Shown: positions 44,554 through 53,509 of the stretch, piece after piece
Numbering within the stretch: the stretch's first letter is position 1
How the letters are laid out: each line of letters begins with the position of its first letter
NCBI RefSeq assembly: GCF_018131185.1
Contig: NZ_JAFCJE010000005.1
Location: 62,001-126,000 of the forward strand
Length of the DNA: 64,000 nt
Source of the DNA: Bradyrhizobium diazoefficiens
GTDB taxonomy: Bacteria; Pseudomonadota; Alphaproteobacteria; Rhizobiales; Xanthobacteraceae
Direction of reading: 5' to 3'
The notes under the pieces: generated by a model
What the model saw: only the letters and a program-made list of their open reading frames with translations
Database searches by the model: none
What the model was told of the DNA's origin: nothing
Position numbers and translations under genes: made by a program

Positions 44554-45965
44554 GCACTGAGCCTGCATTGATGACGCTCACCGAGGTCGCGCGCGCGATC
44601 GCGATGAAGCAGGTATCCTCGCATGAGGCGACGCGCGCGCTGCTGCACCGCATCGCGCAGTGGCAGCCGCATCTCAACGCCTTCATGTCGGTCGAGGCCG
44701 AGGCAGCATTGAAGGCGGCCGAAGCCGCCGATTCCGAGCTCGCCAAGGGCAATGTCCGCGGTCCCTTGCATGGCGTGCCGCTCGCGCACAAGGACATGTA
44801 TTACGATGCCGGCAAGGTTTCGACCTGCGGCTCGTTGATCCGCCGTGACTTCGTGCCGACCGTGACCTCCACCGCCTTGCAGCGGCTGAAGGACGCCGGG
44901 CAGGTGCGCCTCGGCACGCTGCATCTGGCGGAGTTCGCCTACGGCCCGACCGGCCATAACGCCCATTATGGTCCGGTGCGCAATCCCTGGAACGTCGCCC
45001 ACATTACCGGCGGTTCCTCGTCGGGCTCGGGCTCGGCGGTTGCCGCGCGTTTGACCTATGCGGCGCTTGGCTCGGACACCGGCGGATCGATCCGCATGCC
45101 CGCGCATTTCTGCGGCGTCACCGGCCTCAAGACGACCGTGGGCCGCGTCAGCCGCGCCGGCGCAATGCCGCTGTCGCAATCGCTCGACACGGTCGGTCCG
45201 CTCGCACGGACCGCCGAGGATTGCGCGCTGCTGCTGGCCTTGATGGCCGGCCCAGACCCCGCCGATTCGACATGCAGCCACGAGCCGCTGTCGGACTATG
45301 TCGCTGCGACCAAGGGCTCGCTGAAGGGCCTCAAGATCGGCGTGCCCGGGACCTTTTATGTCGACGATCTCGACAGCGAGGTCGCGCGCGTGCTGGACGA
45401 GACCATCGCGGTGCTGAAGCGCGAGGGCGCCGACATCGTCAAGGTCGAGCTGCCGGACCAACGGCAATTGTCCGCGGCGAGCCAGCTCGTGCTCGCCGCG
45501 GAAGCGGCCGCCTTCCACAAGCGCTGGATGATCGAGCGTCCGCAGGATTATGGCCCGCAGGTGCTGATGCGGCTTCAGAACGGCCTCGCCGTTCCCGCCA
45601 TCACCTATCTCGAGGCGATGCGCTGGCGCGGTCCGGCGCTCGCCGCGCACAACGCAGCCACCGCCGGCGTCGACGCGATCATCGCACCGGCCTCGCCGGT
45701 ACCGGCGCCGACCATCGAGGAGAGCGATGTCGGCGGCGGACCGAACGCGCCGGCCATGGTGCAGCGCCTGACGCTGTTCACCCGCCCGGTGAACTATCTC
45801 GGCCTGCCGTCGCTCACCGTACCGTCCGGCTTCACCAGAAGCGGCCTGCCGGTCGGCATGCAACTGATCGGCCGTTCCTTCGACGAGGCGACCCTGCTCA
45901 CCATCGGCGCCGCCTTCCAGCGCGTCACCGACTATCACGATCGATTGCCGAAACTGCCGTCATGA
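44550..45965 (+). CDS. Amidase signature-family hydrolase (AtzE/GatA-like)
   Basis: 471 residues of the amidase signature family. The Ser-cisSer-Lys triad is visible: Lys 81 in AHKDMYYDAG, the Ser cluster GGSSSGSGSA (156-160) and the nucleophile in GSDTGGSIRMP (Ser 180). Linker and C-terminal pattern fit AtzE/GatA-type enzymes. The gene is flanked by the AtzG/GatC-like small protein (4-base overlap before it) and the second ATPase (4-base overlap after it). It probably hydrolyses an amide imported by this ABC system. GatA itself is unlikely because no gatB is present. Confidence 0.86.
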   Translation: MSTEPALMTLTEVARAIAMKQVSSHEATRALLHRIAQWQPHLNAFMSVEAEAALKAAEAADSELAKGNVRGPLHGVPLAHKDMYYDAGKVSTCGSLIRRDFVPTVTSTALQRLKDAGQVRLGTLHLAEFAYGPTGHNAHYGPVRNPWNVAHITGGSSSGSGSAVAARLTYAALGSDTGGSIRMPAHFCGVTGLKTTVGRVSRAGAMPLSQSLDTVGPLARTAEDCALLLALMAGPDPADSTCSHEPLSDYVAATKGSLKGLKIGVPGTFYVDDLDSEVARVLDETIAVLKREGADIVKVELPDQRQLSAASQLVLAAEAAAFHKRWMIERPQDYGPQVLMRLQNGLAVPAITYLEAMRWRGPALAAHNAATAGVDAIIAPASPVPAPTIEESDVGGGPNAPAMVQRLTLFTRPVNYLGLPSLTVPSGFTRSGLPVGMQLIGRSFDEATLLTIGAAFQRVTDYHDRLPKLPS

Positions 45966-46939
45966 CCAACCTCGTCGAGATCTCAGGCCTCAACATCCGC
46001 TTCACCGGCGAGCGCACGGTCTATGCCGTGAACGATCTCAGCCTCTCGCTCGGAACCAGCGAGGTGCTGGGCCTGCTCGGCGAGTCCGGCTCCGGCAAGA
46101 GCGTGACATTGCGTGCGTTGATGCGGCTATTGCCGAAGAAGCGCACGCAGATCTCGGGCAGGGTCAACGTGATGGGCCGCGATGTGCTCGCCATGAACGA
46201 CGAGGAGCTGTCGTCGTTCCGCGGCCAGACCGTCTCGATGATCTTCCAGGAGCCGGCACTGGCACTCGACCCGGTCTACACCATCGGGGCGCAGATCGCT
46301 GAAAGCGTGGTGCGGCACGAAGGAAAATCTCATGCGGAGGGCAGGGCGCGGGCGCTCGAGATGCTCGAGGTCGTGCGCATTCCCTCGGCCAAGCGCCGGC
46401 TGGACGCCTATCCGCACGAGATGTCCGGCGGCATGCGGCAGCGCGCGATGATTGCGCTGGCGCTGGCCTGCCGGCCCAAGATCCTGCTCGCGGACGAGCC
46501 GACCACGGCGCTCGATGCCACCGTGCAGATCCAGATCCTGTTGCTGCTGCGCGAGCTGCAGCGCGAGTTCGGCATGTCCGTCATCTTCGTCACCCACGAC
46601 ATCGGCGTCGCCATCGAGATCTGCGACCGGGTTGCGGTGATGTATGCCGGCCAGATCGTGGAGCAGGGCAGCTTGCGCGACATCGTCCGCAGCCCGGTGC
46701 ACCCCTACGCCAAGGGCCTGCTTGCCTCGACCGTCCACGGCGCCAAGCGCGGGCAGCGCCTCGAAACCATTCCCGGCACGCCGCCCTCGCTGGCCGAACA
46801 GCCCCACAACTGCTCCTTCGCTCCCCGCTGCGCGGCGGCCCAGCCTCGTTGCCTGGAGCAATTGCCTGCAAATGTGGAGGTCGGGCCGGGCCGGGCGGCG
46901 CGATGTGTGCTGGCGGAGCAGGCGGCCGCAATGCCGTAA
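45962..46939 (+). CDS. ABC ATP-binding protein, DppD/OppD family
   Basis: 325 residues from ATG 45962, overlapping the amidase stop by four bases. Walker A GESGSGKSVTLRAL, signature MSGGMRQRAMIALALAC, Walker B KILLADEPTTALD, THDIGVAIEICDRV. The C-terminal NCSFAPRCAAAQPRC Cys cluster is present. Second ATPase of the importer. Its location after, rather than before, the DppF-type ATPase, with the amidase pair between, is unusual. Confidence 0.91.
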   Translation: MTNLVEISGLNIRFTGERTVYAVNDLSLSLGTSEVLGLLGESGSGKSVTLRALMRLLPKKRTQISGRVNVMGRDVLAMNDEELSSFRGQTVSMIFQEPALALDPVYTIGAQIAESVVRHEGKSHAEGRARALEMLEVVRIPSAKRRLDAYPHEMSGGMRQRAMIALALACRPKILLADEPTTALDATVQIQILLLLRELQREFGMSVIFVTHDIGVAIEICDRVAVMYAGQIVEQGSLRDIVRSPVHPYAKGLLASTVHGAKRGQRLETIPGTPPSLAEQPHNCSFAPRCAAAQPRCLEQLPANVEVGPGRAARCVLAEQAAAMP

Positions 46940-47108
46940 TACGCCCTTCGAAATTTCTCTGCGACAACACCGACTTGGCTACTGTGCATGGGGTTGTTTT
47001 TCGACTTTTTCTCTTTCCAGCCTCAACCGGCCGCCAGGGAACAGCATTCACACCTCATTCATTCCGGTTCCCGTTCCATGGCGCGGTTCACGGAGAGGGA
47101 CCTCACTT

Positions 47109-47378
47109 ATGCACATTTCCAACGAAGGCCTGCTTGTCATCCTGTTCGTCGGCCTGGTGGCCGGCTGGCTCGCCGGCAAGGTGGTGCGCGGGACCGGGTT
47201 CGGCATCATCGGCGATATCGTGGTCGGCATCGCCGGCGCGCTGGTGGCGAGCTTCCTGTTTCCGAAGCTCGGCATTCGTCTTGGCACCGGCCTCGTGTCG
47301 GAGATCGTCTATTCCGCCATCGGCGCGGTCATCCTGCTGCTGGTGGTGCGGCTGGTGCGTGGCGGGGGCCGGTTCTAG
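47109..47378 (+). CDS. GlsB/YeaQ/YmgE-family small membrane protein
   Basis: 89 residues, three hydrophobic helices with the family pattern LVAGWLAGKVVRGTGFGIIGDIVVGIAGALVA (shown in parts: LVAGWLAGKV, GIIGDIVVGI, AIGAVILLLVV). Such proteins, called transglycosylase-associated, are inner-membrane and often stress induced. AGAGGGA lies nine bases before the ATG at 47109. The larger frame upstream is the shadow of the ATPase gene. A stand-alone gene. Confidence 0.83.
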   Translation: MHISNEGLLVILFVGLVAGWLAGKVVRGTGFGIIGDIVVGIAGALVASFLFPKLGIRLGTGLVSEIVYSAIGAVILLLVVRLVRGGGRF

Positions 47379-47578
47379 CCCCGCGCCCCAAGGATCGGAA
47401 CTTTCGCGCTCTGGTTTTCCGGGAAGAGCCTGAAAGACCGCAAGAAAAAGCCGCAAGCCTGTGAAATTCCGGACTTGCGCGTGAGGCCACCAAGGGTAGA
47501 TGTGGCTCATGAAGGCCTGGATTAGGTCGGCCGCGTTGGACAGGCGGAAAACGCCATATTAATCCGAGTCAAGTACTC

Positions 47579-47601
47579 CTGATTTCGCCTTTGAAATCAG
47601 G
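47579..47601 (+). promoter_or_regulatory. Hairpin 33 bp upstream of the type I exporter gene
   Basis: CCTGATTTC and GAAATCAGG form a perfect 9-bp stem with a 5-base loop (GCCTT), followed by GGGCTTTGCC. It may be a terminator for upstream transcription, or a leader hairpin or operator for the exporter operon. Evidence is the stem alone. Confidence 0.45.
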
Positions 47602-47634
47602 GGCTTTGCCTCTCACCGGAAAGAGATCAGACTG

Positions 47635-49383
47635 ATGGCAGCCATCCCTGGCGCCCGCCGTTCAGAGCTCGGTGACGCCATGCGCGCTTGTCGCACGGCG
47701 TTCGTCGGCGTCGGCTTGATGAGCTGCATGATCAACCTGCTCTATCTGACCGGGTCGATCTTCATGCTGGAGGTCTACGACCGGGTGCTGCCGAGCCGCA
47801 GCATCCCCACCCTCGTCGGCCTCATCATCCTCGCCAGCTTCCTCTACATGGCGCAGGGCCTGCTCGACATGATCCGCAACCGGATCCTCGGACGGATCGG
47901 CACCGCGCTGGACGAAGCCCTCAACAAGCGCGTGTTCGACACCATCGTGCGCCTGCCGCTCCTGGTCGGCAGCCGCAACGAAGGGCTCCAGCCGCTGCGT
48001 GATCTCGACAATGTCCGCTCCTTCCTCGGCAGCATGGGTCCGAGCGCGTTCTTCGATCTGCCCTGGCTGCCGCTCTATCTCGCCATCTGCTTCGCCTTCC
48101 ACGTCATGATCGGCGTCACCGCATTGATCGGCGCCATCATCCTGGTCGGCCTGACGCTGGTCACCGAATTCATGTCCCGCCAGCCGGCGAAGGAGGCGAT
48201 GGGACTTGCCGCGCAGCGCAACGATATCGCTCAGGCCAGCCGCCGCAACGCGGAGGTCATGGTGTCGATGGGCATGGCCGGCCGGATGAACGCGCGCTGG
48301 AGCGAGGCCAACGAAAAATACCTTGCCGGCAATCAGCGTGCGAGCGATGTCGCCGGCGGTCTGGGCGCGGTCGCAAAGGTGCTCCGCATGATGCTGCAAT
48401 CGGCCGTGCTCGCGGTCGGTGCCTATCTCGTCATTCACCAGGAGGCGACCGCCGGCATCATCATCGCCGGCTCGATCCTCTCCGCCCGCGCGCTTGCACC
48501 GGTCGATCTCGCCATCGCGCACTGGAAATCCTTCGTCGCGGCACGCCAGAGCTGGCATCGCCTCACCCGCCTGTTGGAGCAGATGCCGGCCCAGACGATG
48601 CCGACGCAGTTGCAGGCGCCCACCAGCCGGCTCTCGGTCGAAGGCATCGCCATGGTGCCGCCCGGGGATCAACGCCTCATCGTGCAGGACATCACCTTCG
48701 CGCTCGTGGCCGGCAACGGTCTCGGCGTGATCGGCCCGAGCGGCTCCGGCAAGTCGTCGTTGATTCGCGCGCTGGTCGGGGTCTGGCAGCCGGTGCGCGG
48801 CAAGGTGCGGCTCGACGGTGCGGCGCTCGATCAATGGTCGTCCGACATGCTCGGCCGGCACATCGGCTATCTGCCGCAGGACGTCGAATTGTTCGGCGGC
48901 ACCATCGCGCAGAACATCAGCCGATTCGATCCCGAGGCGACCTCCGACGCCATCATCGCGGCGGCGAAAGAAGCCGGCGTGCACGAGATGATCATCAAGA
49001 TGCGCGAGGGCTACAACACGCAAGTCGGCGAGCAGGGCGCTGCGCTTTCCGCAGGCCAGGCGCAGCGCGTGGCGCTGGCGCGTGCGCTCTATGGCAACCC
49101 CTTCCTGATCGTGCTCGACGAGCCCAACTCCAATCTCGACACCGAAGGCGATGAGGCGCTGACCCGCGCCGTCCGTGCCGCGCGCGAGCGTGGCGCCATC
49201 GTCGTCGTGGTGGCGCACCGCCCGATCGGCGTCGAGGCGGTCGACCAGATCCTGGTGCTGCGCGACGGACGCATGCAGGCGTTCGGCCCGAAAGAGCAGG
49301 TGCTCGCCCAGGTGCTGCAGCCGCGCGTGACGCCGCCCGCACCGATCAAGATCGTCAGCGAAGGCGGAGTGGCCAAGCCATGA
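47635..49383 (+). CDS. Type I secretion ABC ATPase/permease (PrtD family)
   Basis: 582 residues: a membrane domain (about 20-300; FVGVGLMSCMINLLYLTGSIFMLEVYDRVLPSRS start) and an NBD (about 330-560) with Walker A GPSGSGKSS, DVELFGGTIAQNISRF, signature LSAGQAQRVALARAL, Walker B FLIVLDEPNSNLD. PrtD-type exporters lack the C39-like domain and move RTX and other C-terminal-signal proteins directly out of the cell. It overlaps the HlyD-type gene by four bases. No TolC-like outer-membrane gene lies in the window. The adhesin at 30-35 kb is a candidate cargo. Confidence 0.9.
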   Translation: MAAIPGARRSELGDAMRACRTAFVGVGLMSCMINLLYLTGSIFMLEVYDRVLPSRSIPTLVGLIILASFLYMAQGLLDMIRNRILGRIGTALDEALNKRVFDTIVRLPLLVGSRNEGLQPLRDLDNVRSFLGSMGPSAFFDLPWLPLYLAICFAFHVMIGVTALIGAIILVGLTLVTEFMSRQPAKEAMGLAAQRNDIAQASRRNAEVMVSMGMAGRMNARWSEANEKYLAGNQRASDVAGGLGAVAKVLRMMLQSAVLAVGAYLVIHQEATAGIIIAGSILSARALAPVDLAIAHWKSFVAARQSWHRLTRLLEQMPAQTMPTQLQAPTSRLSVEGIAMVPPGDQRLIVQDITFALVAGNGLGVIGPSGSGKSSLIRALVGVWQPVRGKVRLDGAALDQWSSDMLGRHIGYLPQDVELFGGTIAQNISRFDPEATSDAIIAAAKEAGVHEMIIKMREGYNTQVGEQGAALSAGQAQRVALARALYGNPFLIVLDEPNSNLDTEGDEALTRAVRAARERGAIVVVVAHRPIGVEAVDQILVLRDGRMQAFGPKEQVLAQVLQPRVTPPAPIKIVSEGGVAKP

Positions 49384-50714
49384 GCACGATGGCCATCGGC
49401 GGCCCGAAGCCTGCCGCGAAGAAGACCGTGCGCGAATCCATCAAGTTTCACCTGATCCTCGGCCTCGTGATCGTGCTGGTCCTGGTCGTCGGTCTCGGCG
49501 GCTGGGCGTCCACGGTGCTGATCTCGGGCGCGCTGATCGCGCCGGGGCAGATCGTGGTCGAATCCAACGTCAAGAAGGTGCAGCATCCGACCGGCGGTGT
49601 GGTCGGCGAGGTGCGCGCCCGCGACGGCGACCGGGTCAAGGCCGGCGACATCGTGGTTCGGCTCGACGACACCGTCACCAAGGCGAACCTTGCCATCGTC
49701 ACCAAGAATCTCGACGCCGCGCAGGCGCGCGCGGCGCGGTTGCAGGCCGAGCAGCGCGGTGTGGACAGAATCGAATTTCCTCAGGCCCTGCTCGATCGCG
49801 CCGTCGATCCTGACGTCAAGCTGCTGCTTTCCGCCGAAACCAAGCTGTTCGACGTCCGTGTCAACGGCCGCACCGGACAGAAGGCCCAGCTACGCGAGCG
49901 CATCACGCAGCTCAACGAGGAAATCTCCGGCCTCAGCGCCCAGGAGAAGGCCAAGGACCAGGAGATCGCGCTGGTGCAGAACGAGCTCACCGGCGTGCGG
50001 GAGCTTTACGACAAGCGCCTGGTGCAGATCTCGCGCCTGACCCAGCTCGAACGCGACTCGGCCCGCCTTAACGGTGAGCGCGCGCAGTACATCGCCGCGC
50101 GCGCCCAGGCCAAGGGCAAGATCACCGAGACCGAGCTGCAGATCATCCAGGTCGACAAGGACGTGGTGAGCGAAGTCTCCAAGGACCTGCGCGAGACCAA
50201 CGACAAGATCGGTGAGCTGATCGAGCGCAAGGTCGCCGCCGAAGACCAGCTTCGCCGCATCGACATCCGCGCGCCGCAGGACGGCATGGTGCTGCAATCG
50301 ACGGTGCACACCGTCGGCGGCGTCATCACCGCCGGCGATGCGTTGATGCTGATCGTGCCGCAGGCCGACGATCTCCAGGTCGAAGCTAAGGTCAACCCGG
50401 TGGACATCGACAAGCTCCAGATCGGCCAGAAGACGCTGCTGCGCCTCTCTGCCTTCAACCAACGCACCACGCCGGAGCTCAACGGCCTCGTCAGCCGCGT
50501 CTCGCCCGACGTCACCACCGACCAGCGCACCGGTCAGAGCTACTACACCATCCGCGTCTCGATGCCGGCCGAGGAGATCGCCCGCCTCGGCGACGTCAAG
50601 ATGATTCCCGGCATGCCCGTGGAAGCCTTCGTCCAGACCGGCGACCGCACCATGCTGTCCTATCTGATGAAGCCGCTGCACGACCAGCTGATGCGCGCGT
50701 TCCGCGAGAAGTGA
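49380..50714 (+). CDS. Type I secretion membrane fusion protein (HlyD/PrtE family)
   Basis: 444 residues. One N-terminal membrane helix (about 24-42, LILGLVIVLVLVVGLGGW), then VVESNVKKVQHPTGGVVGEV typical of PrtE/HlyD, a long coiled-coil (about 100-270) and a beta-barrel end (DVVLRLSAFN-like IGQKTLLRLSAFNQR, QTGQSYYTIRV). It links the PrtD-type ATPase to an outer-membrane channel encoded elsewhere. The four-base overlap shows translational coupling. Confidence 0.9.
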   Translation: MSTMAIGGPKPAAKKTVRESIKFHLILGLVIVLVLVVGLGGWASTVLISGALIAPGQIVVESNVKKVQHPTGGVVGEVRARDGDRVKAGDIVVRLDDTVTKANLAIVTKNLDAAQARAARLQAEQRGVDRIEFPQALLDRAVDPDVKLLLSAETKLFDVRVNGRTGQKAQLRERITQLNEEISGLSAQEKAKDQEIALVQNELTGVRELYDKRLVQISRLTQLERDSARLNGERAQYIAARAQAKGKITETELQIIQVDKDVVSEVSKDLRETNDKIGELIERKVAAEDQLRRIDIRAPQDGMVLQSTVHTVGGVITAGDALMLIVPQADDLQVEAKVNPVDIDKLQIGQKTLLRLSAFNQRTTPELNGLVSRVSPDVTTDQRTGQSYYTIRVSMPAEEIARLGDVKMIPGMPVEAFVQTGDRTMLSYLMKPLHDQLMRAFREK

Positions 50715-50743
50715 CGCGCCAAAGCGCGTCATTCCGGAGATCT

Positions 50744-50833
50744 CGTAGGGTGGGTTAGGCGAAGCCGTAACCCACCGCTTCTCCGTCAGCAGAAGCAGAA
50801 GTGGTGGGTTACGCTGCGCTAACCCACCCTACG
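50744..50833. repeat. Palindromic repeat (GTAGGGTGGGTTA/TAACCCACCCTAC)
   Basis: About 90 bp with outer arms GTAGGGTGGGTTA and TAACCCACCCTAC exactly complementary, and inner GTAACCCACC/GGTGGGTTAC and CTTCT/AGAAG pairs. A common intergenic palindrome type; it lies after the secretion operon and before the AMP nucleosidase gene and could terminate transcription. Confidence 0.8.
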
Positions 50834-50890
50834 ACACCGCCTTCTTTGCTATAGTTCGACCAGAGCCTCAACAACCCGGCGGTCGAACCC

Positions 50891-52360
50891 ATGCAATCTC
50901 TCCCCTCCATCGCCACCGAATCCTTCTCCGACGCGGCCCTTGCCGTTGCCCGCCTCGAAGAGATCTACGAGCGCAACACGAAGTTCCTGCGCGACCGGTT
51001 CGAGGCCTATGTTGGCGGCGAAGCGATCACGACGCGGGTGCGGGCCTACTATCCGTTCGTGCGCGTCACCACCGCGACGCATGCGCGGCTGGATTCGCGT
51101 CTCGCCTATGGCTTCGTCGCCGGCCCCGGCGTGCACGAGACCAGCGTCACGCGGCCGGATCTGTTCCGCAGCTATCTGGTCGAACAGATCGGGCTGCTGA
51201 TCCAGAACCATGGCGTGCCTGTCGAGATCGGGGAATCGTCCGAGCCGATTCCGATCCACTTCGCCTACCGCCGCGACATCAACATCGAGGCCGCCATCAC
51301 CACCAGCGAGAATTCACTTGTGACGCGGTCGCTGCGCGATGCGTTCGACGTGCCGGATCTCGCGACGATGGACGATTCCATCGCCGACGGCACGTTTGAG
51401 CTGCAGCCGGGCGCGCCCGAGCCGCTGTCGCTTTTTCGCGCTGCTCGCGTCGATTACTCGCTGCGCCGTCTCTATCATTACACCGGCACCGATCCCGAGC
51501 ATTTCCAGAACTTCGTAATCTTCACCAACTACCAGTTTTATGTCGACGCATTCGCGCAAGCCTGCCAGCAGCGGCTCCAGTCCGGCGAAGCCGGCCTCGA
51601 AGCCTTCGTCGCGCCCGGCAATGTCATCACGCGCAGCGGTGGCGCGATCAGCGGGGGCGCGCCCGCGCGCACGCCGCAAATGCCGGCCTTCCACCTGGTC
51701 GCGCCGGGCTATCGCGGCATCACCCTGATCAACATCGGTACCGGTCCGTCCAACGCACGCAACGTCACCGACCACGTCGCGGTGCTGCGCCCGCATGCCT
51801 GGCTGATGCTCGGCCATTGCGCGGGCCTGCGCAACACGCAGCGGCTCGGCGACTACGTGCTCGCGCATGGCTACGTGCGCGAGGATCACGTGCTCGACCG
51901 CGAGCTGCCGCTCTGGGTGCCGATCCCGGCACTGGCCGAGATGCAGGTCGCGCTCGAAGAGGCGGTCGAGGACGTCACCGGGCTGGAAGGTTTCGAGCTG
52001 AAGCGGCTGATGCGCACGGGCACCGTCGCGAGCGTCGACAATCGCAATTGGGAGATCTCAGGCCCGGCGGTGATCCGCCGCCTGTCGCAGTCGCGCGCGG
52101 TGGCGCTCGACATGGAATCGGCCGCGATCGCCGCCAATGGCTACCGCTTCCGCGTGCCCTACGGCACGCTGCTCTGCGTCTCCGACAAGCCGCTGCACGG
52201 CGAGATCAAGCTCGCCGGCATGGCCAGCGAATTCTACCGCCGCCGCGTGGGCCAACATCTCGAGATCGGCCTGAAGGCGCTGGAGCGGCTCAAGCAGCAG
52301 GAATCGGAGCGGCTGCATTCGCGAAAGCTCCGCAGTTTCGCCGAAGTCGCGTTCCAGTAG
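50891..52360 (+). CDS. amn: AMP nucleosidase
   Basis: 489 residues, the size of E. coli Amn. It hydrolyses AMP to adenine plus ribose 5-phosphate, a purine salvage reaction in the cytoplasm. The N-terminal Amn domain (RVRAYYPFVRVTTATHARLD, FAYRRDINIEAAITTSENS) and the C-terminal nucleoside-phosphorylase-like domain (GVPARTPQMP-type, GLRNTQRLGDYVLAHGYVRED, VALDMESAAIAANGYRFRVPYGTLLCVSDKPLHG) are both present. Monocistronic by appearance, with a repeat upstream and a separate small gene after. Confidence 0.92.
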   Translation: MQSLPSIATESFSDAALAVARLEEIYERNTKFLRDRFEAYVGGEAITTRVRAYYPFVRVTTATHARLDSRLAYGFVAGPGVHETSVTRPDLFRSYLVEQIGLLIQNHGVPVEIGESSEPIPIHFAYRRDINIEAAITTSENSLVTRSLRDAFDVPDLATMDDSIADGTFELQPGAPEPLSLFRAARVDYSLRRLYHYTGTDPEHFQNFVIFTNYQFYVDAFAQACQQRLQSGEAGLEAFVAPGNVITRSGGAISGGAPARTPQMPAFHLVAPGYRGITLINIGTGPSNARNVTDHVAVLRPHAWLMLGHCAGLRNTQRLGDYVLAHGYVREDHVLDRELPLWVPIPALAEMQVALEEAVEDVTGLEGFELKRLMRTGTVASVDNRNWEISGPAVIRRLSQSRAVALDMESAAIAANGYRFRVPYGTLLCVSDKPLHGEIKLAGMASEFYRRRVGQHLEIGLKALERLKQQESERLHSRKLRSFAEVAFQ

Positions 52361-52438
52361 GACGAAGCCGCTCTTTGCTGCTGACAAGGCGGCGGATTTT
52401 CAGCATTGTCGGCGCGGGGGCTCGACCGGGACGACTTG

Positions 52439-52714
52439 ATGCCGCTGACGCGCGACAAGATCATTGGCCATGATCTCGAACGGCTGGCCTTTCGCTTCAC
52501 CATGCTGAACGGCGACGAGGTCGTGCAGTGCCAGATCAGCGACGCCGCAATGGACGAGCTCGCGGGCATGCAGGGCACCGAAAGCAGCGCGCGGCAGGCG
52601 CAGTTCCTGTCGCTGCGCGAGACCATCGAGCGGATCGCGTCGGATCTGTACGACGAGGCACCGCGATTCCAGGGCTACGTGGTGCGGATTTTCATGCGGC
52701 ACCTGGGGCGGTGA
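52439..52714 (+). CDS. DUF1488-family small protein
   Basis: 91 residues from ATG 52439. The pattern LAFRFTMLNGDEVVQCQISDAAMDELAG and the FLSLRETIERIASDLYDE helix match DUF1488, a family of small soluble proteins frequent in alphaproteobacteria, function unknown. A TTG at 52406 would add 11 residues; no strong RBS distinguishes them. A palindromic repeat follows at once. Confidence 0.72.
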   Translation: MPLTRDKIIGHDLERLAFRFTMLNGDEVVQCQISDAAMDELAGMQGTESSARQAQFLSLRETIERIASDLYDEAPRFQGYVVRIFMRHLGR

Positions 52715-52732
52715 GGTCGCCATACTCTCTGC

Positions 52733-52835
52733 CGTCATTCCCCGCGAAGGCGGGGAATCCAGTACGCCGCGGCGTCTCGTTTCGATCACTGCCGTCTCGG
52801 AGTACTGGATCGCCCGGTCAAGCCGGGCGATGACA
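52733..52835. repeat. Palindromic repeat (CGTCATTCCCCGC...GCGATGACAG)
   Basis: About 103 bp with outer arms CGTCATTCCCC / CGGGCGATGAC, internal CCCCGCGAAGGCGGGG and GCCCGGTCAAGCCGGGC hairpins and AATCCAGTAC/GTACTGGAT arms. A second class of interspersed repeat in this window, here between the convergent DUF1488 and CinA-like genes. Confidence 0.8.
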
Positions 52836-52885
52836 GTGGTGTTGGTGGTGAGGCGGTCTCTACTCACTCACTTGCGGCACCGGCA

Positions 52886-53365
52886 TCACCCCTCCAGCTT
52901 CCTCAGCAGCAACTTCAGTGCCGCCGCGAACATCTCCATGTTCGCAAGCCGGTCGTTGCTGCCAGTCTCCAGCGTGATCACTTCGGGCACGGCTCCCGCC
53001 ACTGCCATGCAGCTATGACCGGCGGCATCGCCGTAGCGGTTGCCGGTGGGGCCGGCGGCGCCGGTCTCGGACAGGCCCCAGTCGCTTTTGAAGCGCGTCC
53101 GCATCTGCTCGGCCAGCAGGCTTGCGTAGGGCTCCGACGAGGAGCGAAAGCCCTTCATTCCTTCATCCGAAATATCCATCAGCACGCGCCTGGCATCGCG
53201 GGTGTAGACCACGGCGCCGCCGAGGAAATAAGCGGAGGCGCCGGGCACCGCGAGCAGGCTGGCGGAGATCAGTCCGCCGGTCGAGGATTCAGCCACCGCG
53301 ATGGTCTGTTTGCTTGCGATCAGTTTGGCGGCGACCCGTTCCGCAATGCCGACGAGCTCTTTCAT
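52886..53365 (-). CDS. CinA C-terminal-domain nicotinamide-nucleotide amidohydrolase (PncC-like)
   Basis: 159 residues from ATG 53365 (GAGAGG eight bases upstream). The stand-alone CinA C-terminal domain deamidates nicotinamide mononucleotide. Typical motifs: AVAESSTGGLISASL, SAYFLGGAVVYTRDARR, and GLSETGAAGPTGNRYGDAAG. A few positions usual in PncC (for example the GIAGP version of the last motif) differ slightly. Cytoplasmic; pyridine nucleotide recycling. Confidence 0.82.
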   Translation of the reverse strand: MKELVGIAERVAAKLIASKQTIAVAESSTGGLISASLLAVPGASAYFLGGAVVYTRDARRVLMDISDEGMKGFRSSSEPYASLLAEQMRTRFKSDWGLSETGAAGPTGNRYGDAAGHSCMAVAGAVPEVITLETGSNDRLANMEMFAAALKLLLRKLEG

Positions 53366-53509
53366 CCCTTTTGACCTCTCATTCCCTCGCAATCGAGCTC
53401 AGCCTTCCTAGCATATGACGGAAGCCTTGGCCGAGTTGCGGGCGACGGGCAGGCCTGCTTGAATAGTGGGAACACAAGTCGAGAGACGAGGAAACGCAAA
53501 GGAGACCTC

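Noticed and set aside
46644..47108. Long frame upstream of the GlsB/YeaQ-type gene
   Set aside because: It overlaps the DppD-type ATPase in another frame; the family sequence starts at ATG 47109.
50744..50833. Possible riboswitch or CRISPR-like repeat after the secretion operon
   Set aside because: It is a single long palindrome, without spaced direct repeats, and matches the GTAGGGTGGGTTA type of intergenic element.
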